A DNA stretch of 64,000 nucleotides from Acidobacteriota bacterium. Lineage in GTDB: Bacteria; Acidobacteriota; Blastocatellia; Pyrinomonadales; Pyrinomonadaceae. Positions within the stretch are counted from its first letter, which is position 1, and each line of letters opens with the position of its first letter. Under the pieces are notes generated by a model, which saw only the letters and a list, made by a program, of their open reading frames with translations, did not search any database and was not told the DNA's origin. The position numbers and the translations under genes are program-made. Location: the NCBI GenBank assembly GCA_019639235.1, contig JAHBSG010000009.1, forward strand, positions 62,001 to 126,000, in the 5' to 3' direction. Of the stretch, positions 8,004-16,592 are shown piece after piece.

Positions 8004-8465
8004 CTACCTTACATAGTATCGCTTGCCGTTGCGGACGTAGAATTGACGCCCGTTATCGGCCCTGTAATAGCGGTTACCGTTCTTGGTGTAAAGATAGGTT
8101 GCACCGGCTCCGGCGAGTCCGCCGACGACCATGCCGGTCTTTCCCCCGATCCAGGCACCCGTACCGGCACCAAGGAGCGAGCCGCCGGCGATCTTCGCCG
8201 CCCGACGATAGTTTGAGTTGTAAGCTCGCCTCTTAGTTCCCTTACGGCTTGATGCGTAAAGTAAACCGGCACCGGCACCGATCATTGCACCGTTCCGTCC
8301 GCGTCCGATCAAGGCACCTGCGGCCGTACTACCTGCGACGATCGCGATGTTGGTCGCGAGACCGCCATACTTTTTCTTCTTTCTCCGCGTCTGACCGTAC
8401 GATTCCGGTACGATCATAGTGAAAATGAGTGCGAAGAATATTCCGACAATTACTAGTTTCTTCAT
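8004..8465 (-). CDS. glycine-zipper protein, exported
   Basis: The start at 8465 is fixed by a strong GGGGGGAG five bases upstream. The 153-aa product has a signal peptide (MKKLVIVGIFFALIF...SYGQ). Two Gly/Ala-rich segments follow (AGALIGRGRNGAMIGAGAGL and, near residues 85-110, GGSLLGAGTGAWIGG), the pattern of YMGG/glycine-zipper 2TM domains. The C-terminus has three near repeats of a Tyr-rich unit (NGNRYYR, NGRQFYVR, NGKRYYVR). Glycine-zipper proteins insert in the outer membrane or oligomerise there; the role is unknown. It faces the kinase gene tail to tail. A sigma-54-like site lies upstream. Confidence 0.7.
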   Translation of the reverse strand: MKKLVIVGIFFALIFTMIVPESYGQTRRKKKKYGGLATNIAIVAGSTAAGALIGRGRNGAMIGAGAGLLYASSRKGTKRRAYNSNYRRAAKIAGGSLLGAGTGAWIGGKTGMVVGGLAGAGATYLYTKNGNRYYRADNGRQFYVRNGKRYYVR

Positions 8466-8504
8466 AAGATCTCCCCCCAATAATGAAGTTACACAAGCTT
8501 TCTA

Positions 8505-8520
8505 AACAACCACCGTGCCA
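8505..8520 (-). promoter_or_regulatory. sigma-54-like site before the glycine-zipper gene
   Basis: The minus strand reads TTGGCACG-GTGG-TTGTT. The -24 half is perfect, but the nearly invariant GC of the -12 half is GT. Position suits: a start near 8494 gives a leader of about 29 bases before ATG 8465. The sequence closely resembles the consensus site at 3809-3824. Confidence 0.35.
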
Positions 8521-8715
8521 AAACGGGCTCAATCGCTCACGGCTTCTTAAATGTTTGCGTATTTTGCGTTTGCAAAGCTTGATCTGAGGATCGGCGTTCC
8601 CGGATGTTGGAACCCAAATCTACGATATAGTGCGGGCTTTCTTGACAGACACACGATTTCGTTGCACCTTAGTCATATTCCCGTTACAACCGCAATCAAA
8701 AACGAGGTCAAACAA

Positions 8716-10041
8716 ATGCGAAAATTATTAAGGCTAGTTTGCGTAGCCGCTCTGTTTGCCTGTCCGATTTTAGGACAGCAGCAACCGGTTGCCTTTACAA
8801 ATGCGCGCCTGATCCCGATTACCGGGCCTGAGATCGAGCGTGGAACTATCGTCGTGCAGGGCGGAAAGATAACCGCGATCGGGCCGTCCGCTTCGGTACG
8901 CCCACCTGCGGGCGCCCGTATCGTTGATATGGCCGGCAAGGTGATCATGCCGGGCCTTGTCGATACGCACAGCCATATCGGAGGAACCGCGGGAGCGGAT
9001 GCCTCGGGGCCGATCCAACCGGAAGTGCGGCTTTTGGATTCGTTGAACGTTCGTTCGGCGAGCTTACAGCGTGCTCAGGCGGGCGGCATCACCTCAGTGA
9101 ATGTCATGCCGGGTTCCGGCCATCTGAATAGCGGCCAGACGCTCTATCTGAAGCTTCGCGACAATGCCGTAAAGATCGATGATGTTCTGATCTTAGATAA
9201 GAACGGGAAATACATGGGCGGAATGAAGTTCGCCAACGGCACGAACTCGATCCGGGCCGGCGGCGGCAGCTTTCCGGGGACGCGTGCAAAGTCAGCATCG
9301 CTGGTTCGAACCCAACTGATCAAGGCACAGGAATACCGAGAAAAGATCCGCAAAGCTAACGGCGATGCGAGCAAGCTGCCGCCCCGTGACCTTGCGATGG
9401 AAGCGCTTGTCGAGGTGCTCGAAGGCACTCGGATGGTCCATTTCCATACGCACCGCCATGACGATATCCTGACCGCCCTCAGGCTGCAGAAGGAGTTCGG
9501 TTTCCGGATCGTGCTGCAGCACGTATCGGAGGCGTGGAAAGTTGCTGAAGAGATCGCGGCGGCGAAAGCTCCGGCCTCGATCATCTTCATCGATTCGCCG
9601 GGCGGAAAGCTCGAGACGATGGACATCAAGTTCGAGAACGGTATTGCTCTCGAAAAGGCCGGCGCTCTAACGGGTTTCCATACGGACGATTCGATCACGG
9701 ATTCCCGTTGGTTCCTCCGTTCGGCCGGGCTTGCGGTTCGTGCGGGAATGTCGCGTGACAAGGCACTCTATGCGGTCACGATGGCGAACGCGATCATGAT
9801 GGACCTGCAGGACCGGGTCGGTTCGCTCGAGGTCGGCAAGGACGCGGACATGGTCGTTCTCTCCGGCGATCCGCTCAGCGTCTACACGAACGTTCTTGAA
9901 ACCTGGGTCGAAGGAAACAAGGTCTTCGACCGCTCGGATCCAAAAGATTACCTCGTAGCCGTTGGCGGTTTCGGTGCGGGCAATGACGAAGGCACCGACC
10001 ACATTCACTGCTTTGACGGTGATATCGGAGGTGAAAACTAA
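8716..10041 (+). CDS. secreted metal-dependent amidohydrolase
   Basis: ATG 8716 is chosen because it opens a signal peptide (MRKLLRLVCVAALFACPILG) and has GAGG eight bases upstream; the frame extends further up without merit. The 441-aa protein is an amidohydrolase-superfamily TIM barrel. It shows the HxH pair His85/His87 (VDTHSHIGG), a His-rich HFHTHRH at 242-248, His269 and the HTDD motif at 322-325 with the catalytic Asp. The C-terminus has the usual DADMVVLSGDPL of imidazolonepropionase-like members. It hydrolyses an amide or cyclic amide outside the cytoplasm, perhaps a peptide derivative. Its TAA overlaps the next gene's ATG by one base. Confidence 0.85.
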   Translation: MRKLLRLVCVAALFACPILGQQQPVAFTNARLIPITGPEIERGTIVVQGGKITAIGPSASVRPPAGARIVDMAGKVIMPGLVDTHSHIGGTAGADASGPIQPEVRLLDSLNVRSASLQRAQAGGITSVNVMPGSGHLNSGQTLYLKLRDNAVKIDDVLILDKNGKYMGGMKFANGTNSIRAGGGSFPGTRAKSASLVRTQLIKAQEYREKIRKANGDASKLPPRDLAMEALVEVLEGTRMVHFHTHRHDDILTALRLQKEFGFRIVLQHVSEAWKVAEEIAAAKAPASIIFIDSPGGKLETMDIKFENGIALEKAGALTGFHTDDSITDSRWFLRSAGLAVRAGMSRDKALYAVTMANAIMMDLQDRVGSLEVGKDADMVVLSGDPLSVYTNVLETWVEGNKVFDRSDPKDYLVAVGGFGAGNDEGTDHIHCFDGDIGGEN

Positions 10042-11288
10042 TGAATATCTCGAAGCTTTTTAGCAATATCTTCTCTCGGGCAAAAGTATCGAAGGCGATC
10101 GCTTCGCTGTCGCTTTTTGCGATCGTTGCTTTTCCCTTAGCCTCGTCCGCATCTGCACAGATCGCCGTCCGCGGAGAGACCGTTTGGACAATGACGGGCG
10201 AACCGATCACCAACGGTGTCGTACTTGTTAAGGACGGCAAGATCGAAGCGGTCGGCACAGCGGCGCAGGTTCGCATTCCCGACGGATATCGGATCGTCAA
10301 TGCAAAGGTTGTGACACCCGGCCTAATCGATGCCCACACCGTGATCGGACTCAACGGTTATTTGAACCAGCCGCACGACCAGATGGCGCTCGACGGCGGA
10401 GCCTCGATCCAGCCCGAACTTCGTGCTATCGATGCCTACAATGCCGAAGAGAAGCTCGTTGAGTGGGTTCGAAGCCTTGGCGTGACGACAATTCATACCG
10501 GTCATCAGCCGTCAGCTCTCGTTTCGGGGCAGACGATGATCGCAAAAACCACCGGAAAGAATGTTGACCAAGCGACCGTTTCGCCGCTGGCAATGGTCGC
10601 TGTAACTCTCGGCCAGGCCGGACTCGGCGGACAGGGCCGTTCGCCGGGAACGCGAGCCAAGCAGGCATCGATGCTCCGTGCCGAGCTGATCAAGGCTCAG
10701 GAAGCATCGAAGAAATCCGAGCCCTCTACCGACCTGAAGACGGAGATAATGGTCCGAGTGGTCAAACGGGAGGTTCCGCTACTTGTCACCGCAGAAAAAG
10801 CTCAGGACATCATCACCGCGCTTCGGATCGCGAAGGAGTTCAATATCCGCATCGTGCTCGACGGTGCCTCTGATGCACCGCTCGTACTGAGCGAGATCAA
10901 GGCGGCGGGCGTTTCGGTGATCCTTCACCCGACAATGGCAAGGCCGGGCGGCGACCGCGAGAACCTTGCGATGACCACTGCCAAAACGCTCAAGGATGCG
11001 GGCATTTTGTTTGCCATCCAGAGCGGATATGAAGGCTATGTGCCTAAGACCCGAGTCGTTCTTTTTGAAGCAGCAATGGCAGCGAATGCCGGGCTCGGCA
11101 AACGCGATGCCCTTGCCAGTATCACTATCGATGCGGCACGGATTATCGGGCTTGATTCACGGATCGGCTCGCTGGCCGTGGGCAAAGACGCCGATATCGC
11201 TATGTATGACGGCGATCCGTTCGAATATACGACCAAGTGCATCGGCACCATGATCAACGGCAGGATCGTTAGCGAGGAGGCAAGATAA
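10041..11288 (+). CDS. amidohydrolase paralog lacking metal ligands
   Basis: This 415-aa exported protein (signal peptide about residues 1-40) has the same frame as the preceding amidohydrolase: the N-terminal beta-sandwich (VLVKDGKIEAVG), VVTPGLIDAH, the GTRAKQASMLRAELIKAQE segment and the C-terminal GKDADIAMYDGDPF. The metal-binding residues are gone. HxH is His99-Thr-Val, the His-rich HFHTHRH is replaced by PLLVTAEKAQ, and the HTDD motif by a segment reading FAIQSGYEG. It is therefore probably not a hydrolase itself and may act as a partner subunit. The genes overlap by one base (TAATG), supporting joint translation and perhaps a heteromer. Confidence 0.8.
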   Translation: MNISKLFSNIFSRAKVSKAIASLSLFAIVAFPLASSASAQIAVRGETVWTMTGEPITNGVVLVKDGKIEAVGTAAQVRIPDGYRIVNAKVVTPGLIDAHTVIGLNGYLNQPHDQMALDGGASIQPELRAIDAYNAEEKLVEWVRSLGVTTIHTGHQPSALVSGQTMIAKTTGKNVDQATVSPLAMVAVTLGQAGLGGQGRSPGTRAKQASMLRAELIKAQEASKKSEPSTDLKTEIMVRVVKREVPLLVTAEKAQDIITALRIAKEFNIRIVLDGASDAPLVLSEIKAAGVSVILHPTMARPGGDRENLAMTTAKTLKDAGILFAIQSGYEGYVPKTRVVLFEAAMAANAGLGKRDALASITIDAARIIGLDSRIGSLAVGKDADIAMYDGDPFEYTTKCIGTMINGRIVSEEAR

Positions 11289-11295
11289 AGCGAAG

Positions 11296-12819
11296 ATGAA
11301 AAGCACTTTAGTTTCACTTCTTTTGATGCTTGTATTGGCTGCGGTTGGCCTCGCCCAGAACCCCGCCGCGTCTCCTTCCCCGGCCGCACCGCATGCGGCC
11401 GCGGAAAAGGATGAGCCGCCAGTCGTTACCAAACACTCGGCACGGGTCGGCGGTCGCGTATTGAACTACACGGTAACCACGGGCTTTATGCCGATCCGCA
11501 ATCCACAGACGCAAGTGCTCGAGGGCCGGATCTTCTACATGGCATATCAGCTCGATGGCGTGGCGGATCGGTCAAAGCGTCCGCTGATGTTCTCTTTCAA
11601 CGGCGGGCCGGGTTCGGCATCGGTCTGGCTGCACCTCGGTGCTCTTGGGCCAAAGCGGGTGAAGATGCTCGACGACGGCATGATGCCGCCGCCGCCTTAC
11701 CAACTGGTCGAGAATGACCATAGTTGGCTGGACCTGACCGATTTGGTGTTCGTCGATCCGGTCGGGACAGGCTATTCGCGGCCGGCAAAACCCGAGTTCG
11801 CCGCAAAGTTCTTTTCGGTCAATGGCGACATCGAATCGAACGGCGAATTCATTCGGATGTTCCTCGTCCGCAATGAGCGGTGGTCGTCCCCGCTATTCCT
11901 CGTCGGAGAAAGCTATGGCACCACGCGGGTTGCCGGGCTATCGAACCATCTTTTCGAACGCGGGATCGGCCTCAACGGCGTCGCATTGGTCTCGATGGTG
12001 ACGAACTTTCAGTCGATCCGCTTTGCCGACTACAATGACACGCCGCTCGTTATGATCTTCCCGTCGTATGCGGCAACAGCCTGGTACCACAAGAAGCTTT
12101 CGCCCGAACTGCAGAGGAAGCCCTTACAGGAACTTCTCCGCGAGGCCGAGGCGTTTGCGGTCAAAGAACTGGCTCCGGCATTGATGCGCGGCGACCGAAT
12201 GCCGGCAAATGAGCGAAATGCTGTTGTTCAGAAGTATGCGTCGTACAGCGGGCTCTCGCCAACCTTCGTCGCTAACCAGAACATGCGGGTCGAGCTTGGC
12301 GAATTCAACAAGGAACTGCTTCGCGACCGTCGGTTGACGACCGGGCGGCTCGATAGCCGGTTTACCGGTATCGACCGGGACGCGGGCGGTTCCGGGCCGG
12401 AATTCGACCCGAGCATGACGGCGATCCGCCCGCCCTACACGGCAACGCTGAATGACTACGTCCGCCGCGAACTTGGGTTCAAGACCGATCTCGAGTACTA
12501 CATTCTCGGCGGCGGCATCACGCAGCCGTGGAATTGGAACACGAACAACGGCTGGGCAGATACGACGCAGGCACTTTCGAGTGCAATGCGAAAGAACCCT
12601 TATATGAAGGTATTTCTCGCGAGCGGTTACTACGACATGGCAACGCCTTATTTCGCCGCTGACTATACCTTTGCATCGCTTAATCTCGAACCCGAGATCC
12701 GGCGAAACATTTCAACGGCGTACTACGAGGCCGGCCATATGATGTACATCGAGGTTGGGTCGCTGCGGAAGTTGAAGGACGACATTCGCACCTTCATCAA
12801 TGGAAGTGTTCCGAAATAG
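11296..12819 (+). CDS. S10 family serine carboxypeptidase, secreted
   Basis: The 507-aa protein has a signal peptide (residues 1-20), a low-complexity Ala/Pro linker (21-40) and a peptidase S10 domain. The oxyanion-hole segment FNGGPGSAS is at 101-109 and the nucleophile Ser206 is in GESYGTT. The Asp of YYDMATP and the His of YEAGHMMY near the C-terminus complete the triad. S10 enzymes remove C-terminal residues from peptides, typically at acidic pH. It starts 7 bp after the amidohydrolase pair, so the three make a unit for extracellular or periplasmic peptide breakdown, by inference. Confidence 0.9.
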   Translation: MKSTLVSLLLMLVLAAVGLAQNPAASPSPAAPHAAAEKDEPPVVTKHSARVGGRVLNYTVTTGFMPIRNPQTQVLEGRIFYMAYQLDGVADRSKRPLMFSFNGGPGSASVWLHLGALGPKRVKMLDDGMMPPPPYQLVENDHSWLDLTDLVFVDPVGTGYSRPAKPEFAAKFFSVNGDIESNGEFIRMFLVRNERWSSPLFLVGESYGTTRVAGLSNHLFERGIGLNGVALVSMVTNFQSIRFADYNDTPLVMIFPSYAATAWYHKKLSPELQRKPLQELLREAEAFAVKELAPALMRGDRMPANERNAVVQKYASYSGLSPTFVANQNMRVELGEFNKELLRDRRLTTGRLDSRFTGIDRDAGGSGPEFDPSMTAIRPPYTATLNDYVRRELGFKTDLEYYILGGGITQPWNWNTNNGWADTTQALSSAMRKNPYMKVFLASGYYDMATPYFAADYTFASLNLEPEIRRNISTAYYEAGHMMYIEVGSLRKLKDDIRTFINGSVPK

Positions 12820-12856
12820 GCGTATTTGTTAATAGGTGAGACGGGGCAAGCGGGCA

Positions 12857-13345
12857 TTAATGGCCTGTTTCGCCCCGGATCAGTTTTAAAGCGTGGACAA
12901 GGACAGGCTCGAAGACGGCGAAGCATTCGCGAACGCCCTTTGGTGAGCCTGGGAGATTGATGATCAGCGTCTTTCCGCGGATGCCGGCAACCGCCCGGGA
13001 AAGCATCGCAAATTTTGTACTCGCGGCGGTCTCGCGGCGGATGGCTTCAGATATGCCGGGTGCCTCGCGGCCGATAACGGCGAGCGTCGCTTCGGGCGTT
13101 ACGTCCCGCTCAGCGAATCCGGTTCCGCCGGTTGTCAAGATCAGGTCAACCTGAGCTTTGTCAGCGAATCCGATCAGGGCTTCACGGATCGTCTCGAACT
13201 CGTCCGGTACGATCACCCTCTCGGCAACACCGATCCCGAGCCCAAGAAGAAGCCCGACAAGAACCGTGCCCGATTCATCCGTTGCTTTCGTTCGCGTATC
13301 GCTCGCCGTCAAGACGGCCGCTCTGATCTCCGGATCAAACTTCAT
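12857..13345 (-). CDS. mogA: molybdenum cofactor biosynthesis protein MogA/MoaB
   Basis: The 162-aa protein is a MogA/MoaB-type molybdopterin adenylyltransferase. It has the MoCF-binding signatures TTGGTGFAERDVTPEAT and INLPGSPKGVRE and the N-terminal AAVLTASDT strand. These enzymes activate molybdopterin with ATP before molybdenum insertion, in the cytoplasm. The length is typical. It is the last gene of the minus-strand run and faces the S10 peptidase gene; an inverted repeat (CGGGGC near 12842, GCCCCG near 12872) spans the gap without a T-run. MoaB and MogA cannot be separated from sequence alone. No other Mo-cofactor gene is nearby. Confidence 0.85.
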   Translation of the reverse strand: MKFDPEIRAAVLTASDTRTKATDESGTVLVGLLLGLGIGVAERVIVPDEFETIREALIGFADKAQVDLILTTGGTGFAERDVTPEATLAVIGREAPGISEAIRRETAASTKFAMLSRAVAGIRGKTLIINLPGSPKGVRECFAVFEPVLVHALKLIRGETGH

Positions 13346-13349
13346 TGCT

Positions 13350-14237
13350 TTATGCCGCGGTCGCTTCCAGCTTTTCGAGTGCCCGCTGTCTTCGGCTATA
13401 GAGTACGCTCATCAGCACACCCGCGACAACCAAAAACATTCCGGCAATCGAGAAAAGCGTCTGAGGCTCGCCGAAGATGATCCAGCCGATGGAAACGGCG
13501 TAAACCAGCCCCGTGTAGTTCACGATCGCAACTCCGGCGACCGCTTCACGCTGAAGAGCGTTGGTCAGAAACATCTGTCCGAGCTGTGAAAAGACGCCGA
13601 TCAGGAGCAGGTAGAACCAATCCCATCCGACCGGTGTGGTCCAGTTGAAAAGCAAGCTTATACCTCCTGCTACCACACCCACCAGTTGGAAATGGAGCAC
13701 TACCGTAAGCGGATGTTCTTTGCCTTTGAGTGTGCGAACTAGATTATAGGCGACGCCTGAGAAGAACGCCGACGCAACGCCCAAGATCGCATAAAACGCC
13801 GAGACCCGAGCATCAAGTTGCTGTATCAATATCACTCCTGAGAACGCAACGGCGTAAAAAAGCCACTGAAGCGGGCGAACACCTTCTTTCAACAGAAATA
13901 TAGCGATGATGGTCGTGAAGATCGGCGAGAGATATTGAATGGTCGTGGCGGTCGCGAGCGGCACGTTCTGGACCGTCAAAAAGAAAAAATAAAGTGCCGT
14001 TGTACCGAAAAGCCCCCGCAGCAAGAGAAGCGTTCGGTTCGAGCCGACCCAATCGGCCCCAGCCATTCGAAGCCCATAGAAGCAGAAGGCGGAAGCGATC
14101 ACGCAACGAAAGAAAACGATCTCCATCGCCGGGAGATGCGCGACCTGTTTGACGAAAACGTTGGCGAGAGCGAACGAGAGGGTCGAAAGGAACATCGCCC
14201 TAACGCCCGCTGTAAGGAATGAATTATCGTCGCTCAC
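13350..14237 (-). CDS. EamA/DMT family transporter
   Basis: About ten membrane helices in two repeats of five are the EamA (drug/metabolite transporter) architecture. The first repeat holds FALANVFVKQ and ending GATTIQYLSP-like segments, the second GVIFSQLGQMFLTNALQREAV. It exports or imports a small metabolite; the substrate is unknown. I place the start at GTG 14237, where GTGA overlaps the stop of the FeoB-associated gene by four bases. The longer ATG start at 14282 would run through that gene in another frame. It ends 4 bp before mogA. Confidence 0.82.
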   Translation of the reverse strand: MSDDNSFLTAGVRAMFLSTLSFALANVFVKQVAHLPAMEIVFFRCVIASAFCFYGLRMAGADWVGSNRTLLLLRGLFGTTALYFFFLTVQNVPLATATTIQYLSPIFTTIIAIFLLKEGVRPLQWLFYAVAFSGVILIQQLDARVSAFYAILGVASAFFSGVAYNLVRTLKGKEHPLTVVLHFQLVGVVAGGISLLFNWTTPVGWDWFYLLLIGVFSQLGQMFLTNALQREAVAGVAIVNYTGLVYAVSIGWIIFGEPQTLFSIAGMFLVVAGVLMSVLYSRRQRALEKLEATAA

Positions 14238-14392
14238 GGAAGTTTTCTGGAAGGACGGGAGCAGCCGCAGTCCGCTGAGCATTTTCCACCTCGGCGAAAG
14301 GCCGAACTTTGGCGGATCAGAGTTGCGATGCCAAAGGCCGCAGCCGCTGCAACAGCAAGGTAAACAAATATCGCCTGGAAGGAAAGCTCCAT
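14234..14392 (-). CDS. FeoB-associated Cys-rich membrane protein (52 aa)
   Basis: The frame runs from ATG 14392 to TGA at 14234-14236. One membrane helix (about residues 5-26, VYLAVAAAAAFGI) is followed by a basic loop and a CSADCGCS cluster (Cys38, Cys42, Cys44). This is the layout of the small FeoB-associated Cys-rich proteins found after feoB in many bacteria. They are thought to assist ferrous iron transport, perhaps by handling iron at the cytoplasmic exit, but this is unproven. It lies 7 bp after the feoB stop, so position and motif agree. Confidence 0.8.
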   Translation of the reverse strand: MELSFQAIFVYLAVAAAAAFGIATLIRQSSAFRRGGKCSADCGCSRPSRKLP

Positions 14393-14399
14393 ATGATCA

Positions 14400-16328
14400 C
14401 TAGGAAAAACCGAGCAGCCGACCGCCCTGATAAGTTACAAACGCCCCTAAATATGCAAGTATAGTCATATAAACGACCATAAATAGCGGCCATCGCCAAC
14501 TGTTGGTCTCCCGCCGGACGATCGCGACCGTGCTCATACACTGCATCGCTAGCACGAAAAAGACCATCAATGAGATAGACGTAAGAGGCGTCCAAACCGG
14601 CAACCCATCCGGCCTCTTGGCGTCGCGGAGAGCTGATGCCAGTCCGTCGGTCTCGTCGGCATCACCGCCAACATTGTAAAGAATACTGAGCGTCGAGACC
14701 AGAACCTCGCGGGCAGCAAAGCTCGCGATCAATGCAACGCCGATCTTCCAATCATAGCCCAGAGGTTCGATCGCCGGCTCTATCGCATGGCCGAGCCGGC
14801 CGGCAAAGCTGTTCTCGAGCTGATCGCTTGCGACCGTCTCAGTTCCCGGCTCGGCTGCTCCATCTCGCGGGAAATAGGCCAGGGCCCAAAGGATGATCGA
14901 GATCGCGAGGATCACCGTGCCGGCTCGTCGGACAAACAGTCCGGCCCGCTCGAGCACGTTCGAAAGCACTGTCCGAACGCTCGGCATTCTGTATGGCGGA
15001 AGTTCCATCATGAACGGCGGTGTCGGAGCTTTGAGAACCGTGCGCTTTAGAATGAAGGCAACGACGATCGCGACCACGATGCCGAGGAGGTACATTCCGA
15101 GCATTATCACTGCGCCCAGCGAAACAAAACCGAACACCGTTTGCCCGCCGAAGAATGCCGCTATCATGAGGACATAGACCGGAAGTCGTGCCGAACAGCT
15201 CATGAACGGAGCGATCATTATCGTCGCCAGCCGGTCGCGTCGGTCCTCGATAGTTCGGGTTGCCATGATGCCCGGGATCGCGCAGGCAAAGCTGCTGATA
15301 AGCGGCAGAAATGCCTTGCCGTGTAGCCCGATACGGCTCATTAGCCGGTCGAGCAAAAACGCCGCCCGAGCCATGTAGCCGGTATCTTCGAGGATCGAAA
15401 TAAATACGAAAAGAAGGATGATCTGAGGAAGAAATACAAGAATTCCGCCGACGCCTGCAATAACGCCGTCAACTACCAGGTCGGCGAAAATACCTTCCGG
15501 CAAAACGCTTCTTGCTCCCTCGCCCAGGGCCCCGAACCCGGCCTCAAGCAGATCCATCGGCAATGTTGCCCACGAAAAAATGGCCTGAAAGACCATAAGC
15601 AAAATGCCGAGCAAAACAAGTAATCCCCAGAACTTGTGTGTAAGGACGGAATCGACACGATCCGAGAAACGATGAGCATCGACATCGTTGTGTTTCACCG
15701 CCGATTGGACGAGGCCTGAAATGTAACGGTAACGGGCGAAAACCGCGCTTCCCTCGCCGGAAAGTTCGGCTACAAGCCCGGCTGGTAGCACTTGGGACGT
15801 TCCAACGGCTCCGGCAACGGAATCCGCAAGTTCTGATACTCCCGTTCCCTTGCGGGCATCGACCGGAATAACAGGAACGCCAAGGCCCTTTGAAAGCAAT
15901 TCAATGTCAACGACGTGTCCCTGTTCTTCGAAAAGATCCATCATCGTCAGCGCGACGACAACGGGCGTTTCGTGCTCGATGATCTGGGTTATGAGGTATA
16001 GATTTCGTTCAAGATTCGTCGCGTCAACGACCGCGACGATCGCATCCGGGCGAACCGGCGACACTGGCGAACCGCGGAGAACGTCACGAGCGATCTCCTC
16101 GTCCATTGACGTTGCGTCAAGACTGTACAGCCCCGGGAGGTCGACCAATTCAGCGGGAGCATCTCCAAGGGTCCAACGGCCGGAGCGCCGCTCGACAGTA
16201 ACGCCCGGGTAATTTGCGACCTTGTGCCGCAGCCCTGTCAGCGCATTGAAGAGCGTCGTCTTGCCGGCGTTAGGATTGCCCGCAAGCGCGATCACGCGGG
16301 TTCGCGTTTGATGTTCAGCCCCGTCCAT
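14400..16328 (-). CDS. feoB: ferrous iron transporter FeoB
   Basis: FeoB imports Fe2+ across the inner membrane. The N-terminal G domain has G1 GNPNAGKTT, the DLPGLYS switch region and a following helical regulator domain. The C-terminal half holds the Gate motifs and about ten helices, with the conserved FLPQIILLF and SCSARLPVYVL segments. ATG 16328 overlaps feoA by 14 bp and leaves a short, typical N-terminus. A TTG at 16352 preceded by GGAGGAGG is an alternative that adds eight residues. It follows feoA and precedes the FeoB-associated gene. About 642 aa, shorter than the 770 of E. coli but normal for many bacteria. Confidence 0.93.
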   Translation of the reverse strand: MDGAEHQTRTRVIALAGNPNAGKTTLFNALTGLRHKVANYPGVTVERRSGRWTLGDAPAELVDLPGLYSLDATSMDEEIARDVLRGSPVSPVRPDAIVAVVDATNLERNLYLITQIIEHETPVVVALTMMDLFEEQGHVVDIELLSKGLGVPVIPVDARKGTGVSELADSVAGAVGTSQVLPAGLVAELSGEGSAVFARYRYISGLVQSAVKHNDVDAHRFSDRVDSVLTHKFWGLLVLLGILLMVFQAIFSWATLPMDLLEAGFGALGEGARSVLPEGIFADLVVDGVIAGVGGILVFLPQIILLFVFISILEDTGYMARAAFLLDRLMSRIGLHGKAFLPLISSFACAIPGIMATRTIEDRRDRLATIMIAPFMSCSARLPVYVLMIAAFFGGQTVFGFVSLGAVIMLGMYLLGIVVAIVVAFILKRTVLKAPTPPFMMELPPYRMPSVRTVLSNVLERAGLFVRRAGTVILAISIILWALAYFPRDGAAEPGTETVASDQLENSFAGRLGHAIEPAIEPLGYDWKIGVALIASFAAREVLVSTLSILYNVGGDADETDGLASALRDAKRPDGLPVWTPLTSISLMVFFVLAMQCMSTVAIVRRETNSWRWPLFMVVYMTILAYLGAFVTYQGGRLLGFS

Positions 16329-16557
16329 TTGTGCTTGCCGGGTCGATCTCAACGACCGCCGCCTCCTCCTTTCTCAGGGCCAAATTATATCGGAGCAGGC
16401 GAACCTCGACGGGATCGCCGAAAGGAGCGTGTTTAATAACAGAAACGCGGACGCCGGGGACTACGCCAAGCTCGCTGAGCCTTCGGCCGACGCGGGAACT
16501 GTCATCGACCGACGTAACTGTCCCGGAACTCCCGGCGGGCATGTCGGAAAGCTTCAT
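16315..16557 (-). CDS. feoA: FeoA, SH3-like iron transport accessory protein
   Basis: The 80-aa protein is a FeoA domain: MKLSDMPAGSSGTV, the RRLSELGVVPG motif and a beta-rich end (VEVRLLRYNLALRKEEAAVVEI). FeoA acts in the cytoplasm with FeoB and is needed for full Fe2+ uptake. The gene precedes feoB with an overlapping stop. No Shine-Dalgarno sequence is obvious. An 8-bp inverted repeat lies just upstream, in the gap to the DUF3108 gene. Confidence 0.92.
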   Translation of the reverse strand: MKLSDMPAGSSGTVTSVDDSSRVGRRLSELGVVPGVRVSVIKHAPFGDPVEVRLLRYNLALRKEEAAVVEIDPASTNGRG

Positions 16558-16560
16558 TGA

Positions 16561-16592
16561 TGAAAGTGTAATCTAATTGAAAACCACTTTCA
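16561..16592. promoter_or_regulatory. candidate operator upstream of feoA
   Basis: An 8-bp perfect inverted repeat, TGAAAGTG (16561-16568) and CACTTTCA (16585-16592), spans the gap before feoA; TTGAAA and TTTCAA form a second, nested one. It matches neither the Fur nor the DtxR consensus I know. It could bind an iron regulator or be a weak AT-rich stem at the end of the DUF3108 gene. Confidence 0.3.

Noticed and set aside
12842..12877. Terminator between the S10 peptidase and mogA genes
   Set aside because: CGGGGC and GCCCCG are 24 bases apart, no T-run follows on either strand, and the distal arm lies inside the mogA coding end.
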